Below are positions 58,701-64,000 of a stretch of 64,000 nucleotides of DNA, in pieces (the stretch's first letter is position 1; the number at the start of each line of letters is the position of its first letter). The stretch spans positions 3,426,001-3,490,000 of the forward strand of contig NC_088715.1 of assembly GCF_963576615.1 (NCBI RefSeq), written 5' to 3'. The position numbers were made by a program, and so were the translations under genes. The notes below the pieces were generated by a model. It was not told the origin of the DNA. It ran no database searches and saw nothing but the letters and a program-made list of their open reading frames with translations. The stretch comes from Watersipora subatra. Lineage: Eukaryota > Bryozoa > Gymnolaemata > Cheilostomatida > Watersiporidae.

Positions 58701-61700
58701 AATGCAAGTAAAAAATATCGCGATTGTCATGTTTATAATTTAGACTGAGTTGGTGAATGCACCAATAAAATATAACGCTTGCATATTTATCTGTTTTTGA
58801 ATTGCAAACAAGAGAAAACTACTGCAGAAGAAAGAATGGCTAGAGACTTTTGACTTGTGTTTTACAAATTTACTATTTGTTCTAAATAATACAATTCTTA
58901 GTGACTTTTGAATTTAGACAGCTTTTATATTTATTATTTACTATTACATGTAGTTATTTTCTAAATATGGAGCTGATCAGCTAGTCTCGATATTCATGTC
59001 AACACAGACACCTGTATTGATACCTGTATAGACACCTGCATCGGGTGTCAAACAAAGGATGAGTGTTTCAAACGAGCTTCCAGGTTTAACTCCAACTTAT
59101 GCTCTATTTTTATATAGTTGTGTACGCAGATGATGAAACATCTGACACAAACTATCCAGCTCTCACCCACAACAATAGGAGACACCTTGATAGGGGAAAT
59201 GGAGACTTCGAGGTAGGGATCTATACCATAACGGTGAAATGGCAGGCATCAAGGCTTTACATGATCACTATATACTGGAAGAACCTGCTGCAGCCACCTT
59301 CCGACATTCTTAGACTAGAGGTAATTTGTCACTTCGCAATGTCTTTTGGGTTACATATATAAATGGCTTTATGTTGTTGCAGTACATGGTCGGGTTGTTA
59401 CAGTACGTCACAGGGTTGTTACAGTACATGATTTGGATGTTACAGTACATAATTGGTTTGGTACAGTCCATGATTAGGTAGTTACAGTACACGATTAGGT
59501 TGTTACAGTATAGTACGTGTTTGGGTTGTTACAGTACATGTTTGGGTTGTTACAGTATATTATTGGGTTGTTACAGTACATGATTGGGTTGTTACAGTAC
59601 ATGTTTGGGTTGTTGCAGTACATTTTTAGGTTGTTACATTATAGTACATGATTGGGTTGTTACAGTACATGTTTGGGCTGTTACAGTACATGTTTGGGCT
59701 GTTGCAGTACATGTTTATGTTGTTACAGTATATGATTGGCTGTAAAGATGTCAGCGGGCAGCTGCCGATGCAGATAGAGAGTAAAGTTAGGATAGATGAG
59801 AGCTGGAGGATGTACCCAGAGAATTTTCAGGCCCTGTACTATACTTTGGAGCTTACCATTGACCAGCAAGGCGGTGACATACTGGGTGTAATTACCAACA
59901 ACTGTAAGTGTTCTTATTGTTGTTTACAATGTATCAAAGCTGTCAGTCTATTCTCAATGCGCGTTGAGAATAAAGCAATTATATTTTTTACAAAGGTAGA
60001 TGGCTCTATTGTACCTACATAATAAATGCTCTATTGTATCTACATAATAAATGCAAAAGGTGAAACTTACCATGGTTGGGGACAACCGAATTTCTGAGAA
60101 TACGATTCCTAAAGCTCATAAAAACGCGAGAATACGATTTCTAAACCTCATAAAATCTCGAGAATCGATTTCTAGAGCTCATAAAAACTCAGAGAAAACT
60201 CTTTTCCTCATTTTAAATGAATTGTTAATTTGTATCTAGCAACTACTACAATTTTTAAGTACAATGTTAGTTGTTACTATTGTTACTATTGTTACTATTG
60301 TTACTATTGTTACTATTGTTATTATTATTGCCATTATAAATCCTTGTTACTTTGAAATATATAATTATTTGTGTAATTTTCATTGTAATGAACCACCTTC
60401 CTGGCATCACAAGACAAAGTCATATGAAACATCACCTTTCATTAATTTCCTGCATCATCAATTGACTTATTGAACAAGGGGTGGATAAGGAGTTGTCCTC
60501 TCATCGAAGCTCCCTTTTAGGGTTTTTCTTCTGTTACTTCTTTTAAAGGTTGTTACAGTGCATGACTAGGTCTTTACTTTTAAAAAATACTTTTGCAATA
60601 CAAAGCGATCCAATAAGATTTCAATCACAAACCTGCTGTGCCTTTTCAACTTTTTTCCCAAAAATATTAAAATTAATATAATTTGTAACACTTTTTAGGA
60701 CCGGACATAAAGCAATAAAACAAGTTTGTTTTAAATCTGAAAAAATGCTTTTAATCATGAATAACTAAAATAATGTTTGCTAGTATTTTAGCAAGATTGA
60801 CTAAAAATTAAAAAGTGTAAAACTGTAAAACCAAGAACTTGCTGCTCTGCTGCAGAAGCAACTTTTTGTGAAAATGAAGAGAAATAAGCTAACTTGAGCT
60901 TTTGATGAGATTAGCAACTAAAGAAGCAGTTTGGAGTTCATAATAGTATGTATTTCAAAATGTAACTATTTTAGATGATGTCCTTATTGTAACATTTGAG
61001 ATGAAGTATAAGGGGAAGGTAAACAGCTACTCATTATATAAACGCATTCAATTTGGGACGGACCACGACATACCAGCCAGCTATGTGGCCTGGCCTGACA
61101 CATTGGGGGATAGATCGGCTCGCATGGTCTATCAGCAGGATATCTGTGGAAATGGAGGTAGTTATTTATTTTACTCTCTACTGACCTGTAGATTTTGTTT
61201 GTCATGGCGCTTTCTGACATTTACAGAGAACTACTATATACCTACATGTATGTAACACATCCAGCATTTGTCTAAAATATTTGTGGTTCCAGTCATGGTG
61301 TTTTTTCGGAAAAAAATTAGATGTTTTTTATGATAATTAAAACTTTTTTGTCATCAGAAACTCTCAGCTTGCTGGTCTAATTAACCAGTGAAATTCATGC
61401 TCGAGAAATTAGAGGGACTTTATAGATATATAATAAGCTTTCTTATAAACTATGTTAGCTTTCCGTTAGTACGTTTCATATTTACTCTTTTCTTTTTAGC
61501 ATGTAAAGTCCCAGTAGGTCTGGAAAATGGAAATAACCATTTGATATAATAGATACTTCCACCCTTGTTTATATAAATACTAGCTGAATACCCGGCATTG
61601 CTCGGGGAATAATAATAAATTAAATAATTATTATAATTATAATTTATAATAAATTATAAATTATAATAAATTACGGGAGAATAATTACCTAATGACTTTG

Positions 61701-63955
61701 AGTAACCTACCTGGAAGGTTAGATGTTTACTAAAATCTTTACTAAGACAATACTTGCGTTTTGGGCTAGATTAACAATCGTTACACATAATCATCAACTG
61801 TGTTAGCAAGCAAGCACGTTGAGTGTGAGTATCTTAACCAATGTAATGATTATTTGACTAATGAATCCTTGTATTCCATGTAGTTTAATGGTTGAGTTCG
61901 CTACTTCTTGATCTGGAGGTTCCAAGGTCAATGTCAGTGCCATGCGGATTTGTCATTGCTAAATTTTAAGTGCTTTAACTGGACACAGAGTTTAACAAAA
62001 TGACAAAAAGACAAACTTGAACTACATGTAAACTAACATTTTTATCAAGATTTTTTATGTAAAAATAAAAGTATCTAAAACTTTTAGACCTCATAAAAAC
62101 AATAATAAAAATAAATAATAGAAACATACGCAGTTATAGAAAAACTGATTAAAGGAATAAGTGGTCAACTAAAACATTTCTAAATGAAAATTTACCAAAT
62201 ATCAATCAATATTTCAGTTTTATGACTTCTCTGTATGAGTGTATAAGTCTGTTGTTTAAGAGATTCATATGTTTGTATATCTAATATATGTCAGTGTTAA
62301 TGTGTAATCTATTGTTAGGTATATTTTATGACTAACAGCATGATGATGACACCAGCTATCGTATCATTCTATTCTTTCTGATTACCTGGTTCTTTCTCTT
62401 ACAGTCGCTGTTGATGGTGGGTGGTCCGAGCCAGTGGTTGTCTCAAGATCAGCAACTTGTGGTCGAGTTACAGAAAGAACTGAAAGAGTATGTAATAATC
62501 CATCACCTCGAAATGGTGGCAGCAGCTGCTCAGGGGCGTCTACACAAACTTTCCAGAGAACGCTGCCACCCTGTTCAGGTACTTGGTCATTAGTTTGTTT
62601 ATGGATGAGTTGATATGCTAGTTGACCTTTGAGTTGACCTTTGAGTTGACTGTTGACCTATTTACTGAAGGCTCAAACCAAATTATACTTGAAATATTAT
62701 GTTGTTGAACTATCGGCAGGAATATAAAACCGTGTGGTACAAGTTATGGTTAAAATAAAAAGAAGACAATTCCTAAATTCATATTATGTAACTAACAATG
62801 AACAAGTTTGTATGAACTGTTCGTCGAGTGGCTACTTGAGTTAATTAAAACAGAAGTTAGTGAAGAGCTTGGAAATTTTCCTCTCAAACCTCAAACAATG
62901 TTTCTATTGACACCGAAATAGAGACAGGTTTAATGTATTATTATTAAAATATGTTTTACACCTTTGAACTTAAAGAGTTGCTTGACAGCTTGTGAGCAGT
63001 CAATGCAAGACTCGTGAGCGTGTAAGAAATGGCTTGACAACTTGTGTGCCCTTTAAAAATTATTTAACAACTTGCAAGCCCTTGAGAAATGGCATGACAA
63101 CTTGTGAGCCCATGAGAAATGAGTTAACAATTTGTGAGTCTTTGAGAAATGATCTAGCAATTTGGGAGTCTTTGAGAAATGACTTGACAACTTGTGAGCC
63201 TTCAAGAAATGTCTTAATGACTTTCAAGTGCATTTGTGGTGCAAACTTTAAGTAGAAATTAAAAAAACTAATGATTCCATTTTAGCTCATGTCTTGACAG
63301 CAGCAATGGTGTTAGTTGCATCAGATAAAATAACAATGACTACTACTAAAACTGCTTGTATGGATTCGCATTTACTTTGACAATTCTACAGGGTGCTTGT
63401 CTGACTAACCCGTTAACATGATGAGATGACTCCGAAATATGTTTTTAAAAGTCTTTCCAACTACTGTTTAAAGCCTAACATCCACTGCATTCCAGATTTC
63501 TGTTTTTATATCTTGTCTTCTTTTATTTGGCATGCAACCAAAAACAGCATTATTTATGTGGATGATTACCAGTGCCAATAAAAAATTATACGTACTACTT
63601 CAGGCATCAGACTCATTACTTCTAGCCTGAGGCCCACAGTTTCAACTTCAGATGTAGTTTATTTATTCTGAAATCAACCAACATCACTATCCCAGGCTAT
63701 CTCTATAAGTTTTTCAGCTATCACAGCCCTAAACTTTTGTTTCTAGATCCATCTGTCTGGGAAAGCTGGAGCTCGTGGAGCTCGTGTTCGCAAACTTGTG
63801 GTGTCTGCACGTCTGTCAGATTACGTACCTGTTCTCAGTCGCCTAACCCTGGAGAGATTCCATACTGTGAAGGCAGTGAGAGGCTTGACAGAGCTAAATC
63901 GAGTCAAACCCGTGTATTCCCTCACCAAATAGCGTGTTGTGAGCACAACTCCTAA
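28741..63955 (+). CDS. Large secreted multidomain protein with TSP1 modules (at least 23 coding exons), unknown family
   Basis: I chained exons by GT-AG sites and phase from ATG 28741 to TAA 63955, about 1,150 readable residues. Order: signal peptide ([15 protein letters not shown]); a cysteine-containing N-terminal region of about 390 residues that I do not recognise (exons 2-8); beta-rich segment (exons 9-11); divergent TSP1 split over exons 12-13; further beta-rich exons 14-17; an Ig-like segment with the D-x-G-x-Y signature ([10 protein letters not shown], exon 18); more beta-sandwich-like exons 20-22; and two TSP1 modules (exons 23 and 24). WxxWxxW C-mannosylation motifs occur in exons 12 and 24, and N-glycosylation sequons in several exons. 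This fits an extracellular matrix or cell-surface-associated secreted protein. There is no transmembrane segment. Phases agree everywhere except between exons 17 and 18. Confidence 0.78.
29565..29740. repeat. Direct repeat and relic of the 37-kb array
   Basis: TTGATATTCACTGATRAAWAACTCTGG-type sequence occurs twice (about 29577 and 29691). The segment between (ACTAGTACCCTGCAGTCTAG...) matches the unit of the 37.2-37.6 kb tandem repeat. Confidence 0.7.
29927..30037 (+). CDS. Large gene, exon 2
   Basis: The acceptor TATTGACAG and donor GA|GTGAGT enclose 111 nt open only in the phase supplied by exon 1. It encodes [20 protein letters not shown] and continues to TKCDGSVR, with two cysteines and one N-glycosylation sequon (NLS). 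Confidence 0.78.
32612..32770 (-). pseudogene. Possible minus-strand membrane-protein exon with in-frame stop
   Basis: On the minus strand, ATG at 32770 opens a 10-codon leader ([10 protein letters not shown]) followed by TAG and then, in the same frame, 42 codons (32737-32612). These include [15 protein letters not shown] and a hydrophobic helix [16 protein letters not shown], and end at a consensus donor GGA|GTAAGTG. Two more GTAAGT donors follow on this strand (32478 and 32390 regions). This could be a nonsense-mutated gene, or a real exon starting at 32737. I do not recognise the protein. Confidence 0.28.
34165..34285. repeat. (TG)n microsatellite with CG interruptions
   Basis: TGTGTGCG-type dinucleotide tract of about 120 bp; open frames on both strands are artefacts. 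Similar tracts are at 4689-4785 and 54355-54490. Confidence 0.95.
34654..34817 (+). CDS. Large gene, exon 3
   Basis: Joined from exon 2 at ATCCCACTTTTAG (two-plus-one codon). Encodes [34 protein letters not shown] and FSCAS, with four cysteines, and ends at A|GTAAGT. A second good acceptor at 34609 (GTTCATTACAG) would extend the exon by 44 nt in the same frame, but only for an upstream exon ending in phase 0. Confidence 0.78.
35385..35470 (-). mobile_element. tRNA-like SINE fragment
   Basis: On the minus strand, GGCAAGGTGGTGAGGCCATG (A-box-like) and AGGTTCAAATACTGC (B-box-like) are about 30 bp apart, giving a tRNA-like head without a complete cloverleaf. Confidence 0.5.
35521..35905 (-). mobile_element. 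SINE-like element, near full length
   Basis: Read on the minus strand it starts ACTAGCCGAATGAATAACGT (compare ACTAGCTGAATACCCGGC at 61593). It passes a GACATATATCGCCTAATG block and continues with a tRNA-like head (GTGTGGCTTAATCGGTAAGG, GGTCTGAGATGAAATC). It ends near ATACGGATTCTTTATT. It shares blocks with copies at 24.8 kb and 61.6 kb. Confidence 0.6.
36340..37170 (-). pseudogene. Decayed LINE reverse-transcriptase remnant
   Basis: Minus-strand frames in order: [20 protein letters not shown] with [18 protein letters not shown] (RT catalytic YADD block and following K-T motif); [65 protein letters not shown]; then [19 protein letters not shown]. This is the order seen in RTE/Jockey-type LINE ORF2 C termini. 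Stops and frameshifts interrupt it repeatedly, so it is inactive. Confidence 0.78.
37185..37645. repeat. About 102-bp tandem repeat, 4.5 copies
   Basis: The unit contains ACTAGTACCCTGATAGTCTA, GAGATCATCATGTGTAATAA, CTATGTATACAGTTATTCCA and CAATGTAACAAGATGG. Starts recur about every 101-104 bp. Related single units are at 29637 and, more weakly, 46540. Confidence 0.92.
37845..38222 (+). mobile_element. Retroelement-like repeat with decayed 3' hammerhead
   Basis: The 5' part matches the minus-strand copy at 20388-20642 in DNA and in translation ([20 protein letters not shown]). The 3' end carries a mutated hammerhead (38179-38218). A 125-codon frame spans it without recognisable domains. The link between the two parts is inferred from their adjacency here. 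Confidence 0.5.
38179..38218 (+). ncRNA. Decayed hammerhead ribozyme
   Basis: CTGATGA (38179-38185), stem II strands GTCT/AGCC with one mismatch, the same TCAAT loop, stem III CAG-TA-CTG, and GTC followed by TGTAGC are all as in the copy at 2270-2315. However, the conserved GAAA is AAAA (38199-38202; the essential G12 is lost) and the 5' strand of stem I (ATACTG) no longer pairs with TGTAGC. It is predicted inactive. Confidence 0.75.
39190..39340 (+). mobile_element. tRNA-derived SINE
   Basis: CATAGCCTTGTGGTTATGTG (A-box region) and TTCGAGTTCAAATGC (B box) about 35 bp apart, followed by a body ending near AACAAATGACAGACAAAC. The head resembles the minus-strand head at 18.5 kb. Confidence 0.6.
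39640..39830 (+). CDS. Large gene, exon 4
   Basis: 191 nt between GGTCTACAG and AAAG|GTGGGT. Encodes a Tyr-rich segment ([37 protein letters not shown]) with one cysteine and ends in phase 0. The donor lies at the start of a 15-bp array made of donor-like units. Confidence 0.82.
39831..40205 (+). repeat. 15-bp minisatellite made of splice-donor-like units
   Basis: About 25 copies of CTATAGCAAGGTGAG and variants start exactly at the donor of exon 4. Many units contain AAG|GTGAG or AAG|GTAAG. Unit length is divisible by three and the exon-4 frame stays open through the array to 40070. Confidence 0.92.
40730..40885. repeat. Degenerate ATGACCTA/AATAGCCTA repeat
   Basis: Repeated ATAGCCTATATAATGACCTA-type units of variable length. 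Confidence 0.8.
41247..41282. repeat. Perfect 17-bp inverted repeat (2-bp spacer)
   Basis: ATACATATGTGCGTATG (41247-41263) and its exact reverse complement (41266-41282) are separated by CA. They lie in a longer ACGTAC/TATGTA-rich stretch (41215-41320). Confidence 0.9.
41646..41769 (+). CDS. Large gene, exon 5
   Basis: After TTATTTTCAG, 124 nt encode [15 protein letters not shown] and [20 protein letters not shown], ending TATG|GTAAGTG. One cysteine; strongly basic start. Confidence 0.82.
42483..42642 (+). CDS. Large gene, exon 6
   Basis: 160 nt after TATAACCAG. Encodes [20 protein letters not shown] and [19 protein letters not shown]. Three cysteines and the sequon NCT. Ends CTCAG|GTCAGC. 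Confidence 0.8.
43140..43490. repeat. 20-bp minisatellite (CTTAGCCTTAGTTCCTTAAC)
   Basis: About 17 copies with C/T variants in intron 6. The unit contains TTAGCC/TTAAC motifs but is not a telomeric repeat. Confidence 0.95.
43798..43877 (+). CDS. Large gene, exon 7
   Basis: 80 nt between CTGTTGATAG and TTGGG|GTAAGT. Encodes [20 protein letters not shown] and RFVEYYW. No cysteine. Confidence 0.78.
44156..44305 (+). CDS. Large gene, exon 8
   Basis: 150 nt after AACAATGCAG. Encodes [39 protein letters not shown] and PPIPLQVHQ. One cysteine; ends C|GTAAGTA. Only this frame is open with the phase carried from exon 7. Confidence 0.8.
44585..44735. repeat. Dispersed repeat, copy at 44.6 kb
   Basis: Matches 19412-19572 (TCATTTGAACTGCACAAA, ACACTTTTCTCATGATATGA, TTTTTTATTACCCAGACAA). 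Lies in intron 8 of the large gene. Confidence 0.8.
45180..45390 (-). mobile_element. tRNA-derived SINE
   Basis: On the minus strand, GTGGCCTAGTGGTAGCGC (strong A box) and GGTTCAAGTCC (strong B box) are 36 bp apart, followed by a body with TGGATCTTTTGGATCTGGAC. Of all heads in the window this is the most tRNA-like, but the acceptor ends do not pair, so it is not a functional tRNA. Confidence 0.72.
45437..45508. repeat. 15-bp repeat (GTCAGCAATGGTAGT), about five copies
   Basis: Short tandem array in intron 8. Confidence 0.9.
45745..45896 (+). CDS. Large gene, exon 9 (start of beta-rich segment)
   Basis: 152 nt after TTCTTTACAAG. Encodes [16 protein letters not shown], an acidic linker ([13 protein letters not shown]) and alternating hydrophobic strands ([17 protein letters not shown]). 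Phase-0 donor CAG|GTAATG. Confidence 0.82.
46334..46485 (+). CDS. Large gene, exon 10
   Basis: Starts after CTCTATTGTAG, where an in-frame TAG closes the upstream frame. Encodes [39 protein letters not shown] and an NKS sequon. Donor AGCAG|GTTGGT is weaker than most in this gene. Confidence 0.75.
46595..46752 (+). mobile_element. tRNA-derived SINE
   Basis: A box GTGGCTCAGCTGGTAGT (46604-46620), B box GGTTTGATTCC (about 46649), then TTCTTAGTGTCGCTTTGGAC and a GACGGCTCTAG...TTTACTATATTA tail. Same family as 15601-15760. Confidence 0.78.
46755..47020 (+). mobile_element. SINE-like 3' part with an expanded GACAGACAGAT tail
   Basis: Sequence related to other copies (GTGATTTGTTAATGCTAAAA, CTGGACAGACAG) runs into about 12 units of GACAGACAGATG or variants (46845-46990). 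It ends ACAAACTTTGAGATTGATAT. The tail of the element has become a minisatellite. Confidence 0.6.
47130..47310 (-). mobile_element. tRNA-like SINE fragment
   Basis: On the minus strand, TCTATTGGTGTAGGTGTC and AAGTGTTTGAATCCC act as A- and B-box-like elements, followed by a GACAGACAGACAC tail near 47150. The plus frame of 76 codons here is not a gene. Confidence 0.5.
47995..48372. repeat. Self-complementary AT tract (TAATTATAAT)n
   Basis: Interspersed ATTATAATTATTATGTAATT units, palindromic and unstable-looking, in intron 10. Confidence 0.9.
48675..48853 (+). CDS. Large gene, exon 11 (end of first beta-rich segment)
   Basis: 179 nt after TCTATTTATAG. Encodes [40 protein letters not shown] and [17 protein letters not shown]. 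One cysteine, sequon NFT. Ends ACAG|GTGAGG. Directly precedes the first TSP1 exon. Confidence 0.82.
49655..49805. repeat. Degenerate repeat of CAGTCAGC-AGT-TTGACAACTTG
   Basis: About three diverged units; a further relic is at about 46000-46065. Lies just upstream of the acceptor of exon 12. Confidence 0.75.
49850..49949 (+). CDS. Large gene, exon 12: first half of TSP1 module 1
   Basis: Encodes [16 protein letters not shown] followed by [10 protein letters not shown]: the WxxWxxW C-mannosylation motif, the CxxxC pair and the R-x-R-x-C strand of a thrombospondin type 1 repeat. Acceptor TTGTTTTCAG, donor CC|GTGAGT. The module is split by an intron, unlike modules 2 and 3. Confidence 0.87.
50232..50389 (+). 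CDS. Large gene, exon 13: second half of TSP1 module 1
   Basis: 158 nt after CATTGTTTTAG. Encodes [17 protein letters not shown] and [12 protein letters not shown]. The last cysteines fit the end of a TSP1 fold (C...C), but a long insert separates them from exon 12, so the module is divergent. Ends A|GTATGT. Confidence 0.75.
51205..51333 (+). CDS. Large gene, exon 14
   Basis: 129 nt after TCTGTTTTAG. Encodes [20 protein letters not shown] and [14 protein letters not shown]. No cysteine. Donor GAAA|GTAAGC. Downstream intron contains a 35-bp array. Confidence 0.75.
51425..51990. repeat. 35-bp minisatellite
   Basis: About 16 near-identical copies of ACTTAGACTAGTACTGATAC plus TTAAACTAACCTAAT in intron 14. 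High homogeneity suggests recent expansion. Confidence 0.95.
52225..52443 (+). CDS. Large gene, exon 15
   Basis: 219 nt after CCTACTAACAG. Encodes [20 protein letters not shown] and [20 protein letters not shown], with alternating strands resembling an Ig or similar beta-sandwich fold but without cysteines. Ends TTG|GTATGT. Confidence 0.8.
53855..54225. repeat. 35-bp minisatellite
   Basis: About 10 copies of CAGCTGTTGAACTATAACTG plus TCCCATAATTCCTCT in intron 15. Confidence 0.93.
54355..54490. repeat. Imperfect TG/CG microsatellite
   Basis: TGTGTGCATGCG-type tract; overlapping Cys/Val frames on the plus strand are artefacts. Confidence 0.9.
54801..54916 (+). CDS. Large gene, exon 16
   Basis: 116 nt after TGTTTTTAG. 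Encodes [20 protein letters not shown] and [15 protein letters not shown]. Two cysteines, sequon NGT. Ends in phase 0 at TCC|GTGAGT. Confidence 0.77.
55035..55290. repeat. 28-bp minisatellite
   Basis: Nine copies of CAGGGCAGCGTAATGACACC plus ACACTTAC in intron 16. The CTTACC at unit junctions is a donor motif on the opposite strand. Confidence 0.95.
55735..55799 (+). CDS. Large gene, exon 17
   Basis: 65 nt after TTTCCTTGCAG. Encodes [20 protein letters not shown] and TL, with two bases left over. The donor CT|GTGAGTACAC is continuous with a 20-bp minisatellite. Its phase does not match exon 18, so something is missing between them. Confidence 0.68.
55800..56825 (+). repeat. 20-bp minisatellite starting at the exon 17 donor
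   Basis: About 51 copies of TGAGTATACCTGAGAGTCTA. The donor itself, TGTGAGTACACTTGAGAGTCTA when read with one exon base, is a diverged first unit. Higher-order blocks recur (for example TCCCTGAGAGCCTATGAGCA at three places). Confidence 0.95.
57255..57345. repeat. TTCATGAAAGTCTACAG/TTTATGAAAATTTACAA repeat
   Basis: Five short degenerate units about 100 bp before exon 18; several end in CTACAG, an acceptor-like string. Confidence 0.8.
57440..57664 (+). CDS. Large gene, exon 18: Ig-like segment (5' boundary uncertain)
   Basis: Encodes [20 protein letters not shown], a [12 protein letters not shown] stretch and [18 protein letters not shown], ending LDLRIYG. Cysteines in the B-strand position and the D-x-G-x-Y motif suggest an immunoglobulin-like domain lacking the second canonical cysteine. 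The first in-frame stop upstream is at 57418, so the acceptor is GAACTCAG at 57439 or TCTGAG at 57421; both need one carried base. Donor C|GTAAGT. Confidence 0.65.
57798..57869 (+). CDS. Large gene, possible optional 72-nt exon
   Basis: Between TTTGTCTGCAG and AAAG|GTTTTG is a 72-nt open stretch that enters and leaves in phase 1, so it can be skipped without shifting the frame. It encodes [20 protein letters not shown] and YCK, with four cysteines. It begins like exon 20 (GCAG-ACGATGAAG versus GCAG-ATGATGAAA). It may be a cassette exon, an exon relic or chance. Confidence 0.3.
58055..58135. repeat. GC-rich GGCTCGGC-type repeat
   Basis: Degenerate CGGCTTGGCT/CGGCACGGCT units in an otherwise AT-rich intron; typical of the ends of some DNA-transposon MITEs, but no partner end was found. 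Confidence 0.6.
59118..59320 (+). CDS. Large gene, exon 20 (beta-sandwich segment)
   Basis: Encodes [39 protein letters not shown] and PSDILRLE. The pattern G-x-Y-x-I-x-V-x-W is Ig-like. Two acceptors 12 nt apart, TTTTATATAG (59117) and GTACGCAG (59129), keep the same frame; the first has the better pyrimidine tract and gives four extra residues. Phase-0 donor GAG|GTAATT. Confidence 0.75.
59376..59740 (+). repeat. 21-bp minisatellite that contains the exon 21 acceptor
   Basis: About 17 units of TGTTACAGTACATGATTGGGT and variants. Each carries GTTACAG|TACATG. The last unit is the acceptor and first four codons of exon 21. The final five units are in frame with exon 21 and free of stops from 59648. 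Confidence 0.92.
59729..59903 (+). CDS. Large gene, exon 21, beginning inside a minisatellite
   Basis: 175 nt after TTGTTACAG. The first codons (YMIG) are the last unit of the 21-bp array upstream. The rest encodes [20 protein letters not shown] and [20 protein letters not shown]. Ends ACT|GTAAGT. The phase fits both neighbours. Confidence 0.78.
60098..60330. repeat. 31-bp and 9-bp tandem repeats
   Basis: Four degenerate units of GAATACGATTCCTAAAGCTC plus ATAAAAACGCGA (60098-60215), then (TTGTTACTA)n at 60263-60330, both in intron 21. Confidence 0.85.
60975..61157 (+). CDS. Large gene, exon 22
   Basis: 183 nt, phase 1 to 1. Encodes [38 protein letters not shown] and YQQDICGNG. Acceptor TAACTATTTTAG, donor GGAG|GTAGTT. 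Precedes the two C-terminal TSP1 exons as exon 11 precedes the first. Confidence 0.8.
61593..62015 (+). mobile_element. SINE-like composite element, near full length
   Basis: Starts ACTAGCTGAATACCCGGCAT with a short GC hairpin, then AT-rich sequence, then a tRNA-like head (TAGTTTAATGGTTGAGTTCG, GGAGGTTCCAAGGTC). It continues GATTTGTCATTGCTAAATTT, TAAGTGCTTTAACTGGACAC and ends near ACAAAAAGACAAAC. Gives the best view of the family's layout. Lies in intron 22. Confidence 0.62.
62405..62578 (+). CDS. Large gene, exon 23: TSP1 module 2
   Basis: A symmetric phase 1-1 exon of 174 nt, typical of single-exon TSP1 modules. Encodes [39 protein letters not shown] and TLPPCS: Trp strand, CG, R-x-C, N-x-x-P-x-x-GG-x-x-C and terminal C, all in TSP1 order. 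Acceptor CTTTCTCTTACAG. Confidence 0.9.
62968..63240. repeat. 30-bp minisatellite
   Basis: About eight units of GAGAAATGGCTTGACAACTT plus GTGAGCCCTT in intron 23. The unit length is a multiple of three, which explains the 87-codon frame. Confidence 0.9.
63747..63955 (+). CDS. Large gene, exon 24: TSP1 module 3 and stop
   Basis: After TTTTGTTTCTAG. Encodes [39 protein letters not shown] and a tail ending in two adjacent cysteines (ACCEHNS), then TAA at 63953-63955. The WxxWxxW motif and CSxTCG are classic TSP1. The terminal part is unusual, so an internal donor (for example at CCC|GTGTAT) leading to exons beyond the window cannot be excluded. No polyadenylation signal is seen in the last 45 bases. 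Confidence 0.82.
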
Positions 63956-64000
63956 TCTCACCTCAAGTTTTCTAAAAAAAATTCTTTCATTTTAACTATT

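Overview
This is nuclear DNA of an animal, most likely a marine invertebrate; I cannot name the species. It is AT-rich and crowded with mini- and microsatellites, tRNA-derived SINEs, decayed LINEs and MITEs. The long frames in the window are almost all translations of tandem repeats. The real coding sequence is in short GT-AG exons (47 to about 225 nt) separated by introns of 0.1 to 5 kb, and I found it by chaining splice sites and reading-frame phases by eye.

Region 1-10.2 kb has no gene I can support. It holds a 22-bp array at the left edge, a 21-bp array (1575-2083), and a (TA)n-flanked repeat containing a complete hammerhead self-cleaving ribozyme (2270-2315). It also has a hAT-type MITE with a perfect 8-bp target duplication (4134-4471), a foldback element (6652-7051) and a 137-bp tandem repeat (8190-8600).

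Region 10.3-14.2 kb holds a probable three-exon gene for a short secreted, strongly basic peptide with six cysteines. It has a 5'UTR exon ending at 10427, a signal-peptide exon (10691-10805), a cysteine-rich last exon (13790-13915) and an AATAAA at 14186. Its intron contains a partly deleted tandem duplication.

Region 14.2-28.7 kb is mostly repeats: a 33-bp array interrupted by an inserted element, a roughly 1.5-kb transposon-like unit, a LINE remnant and SINEs. It also holds a few weak exon candidates.

Region 28.7-64 kb is one large plus-strand gene of at least 23 coding exons and about 1,150 readable residues. It starts with a signal peptide, continues through a long cysteine-containing region I do not recognise, and has beta-sandwich/Ig-like segments and three thrombospondin type 1 (TSP1) modules, two of them at the C terminus. 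It ends at a stop at 63955. Exon phases agree throughout except between exons 17 and 18, where an exon or a base is missing. Three of its splice sites lie at or inside minisatellites whose units copy the splice-site sequence; two of these arrays have units divisible by three, so shifted splicing would lengthen the protein in frame. Nested in its introns are a decayed hammerhead copy, LINE and SINE remnants, and a possible minus-strand membrane-protein exon.
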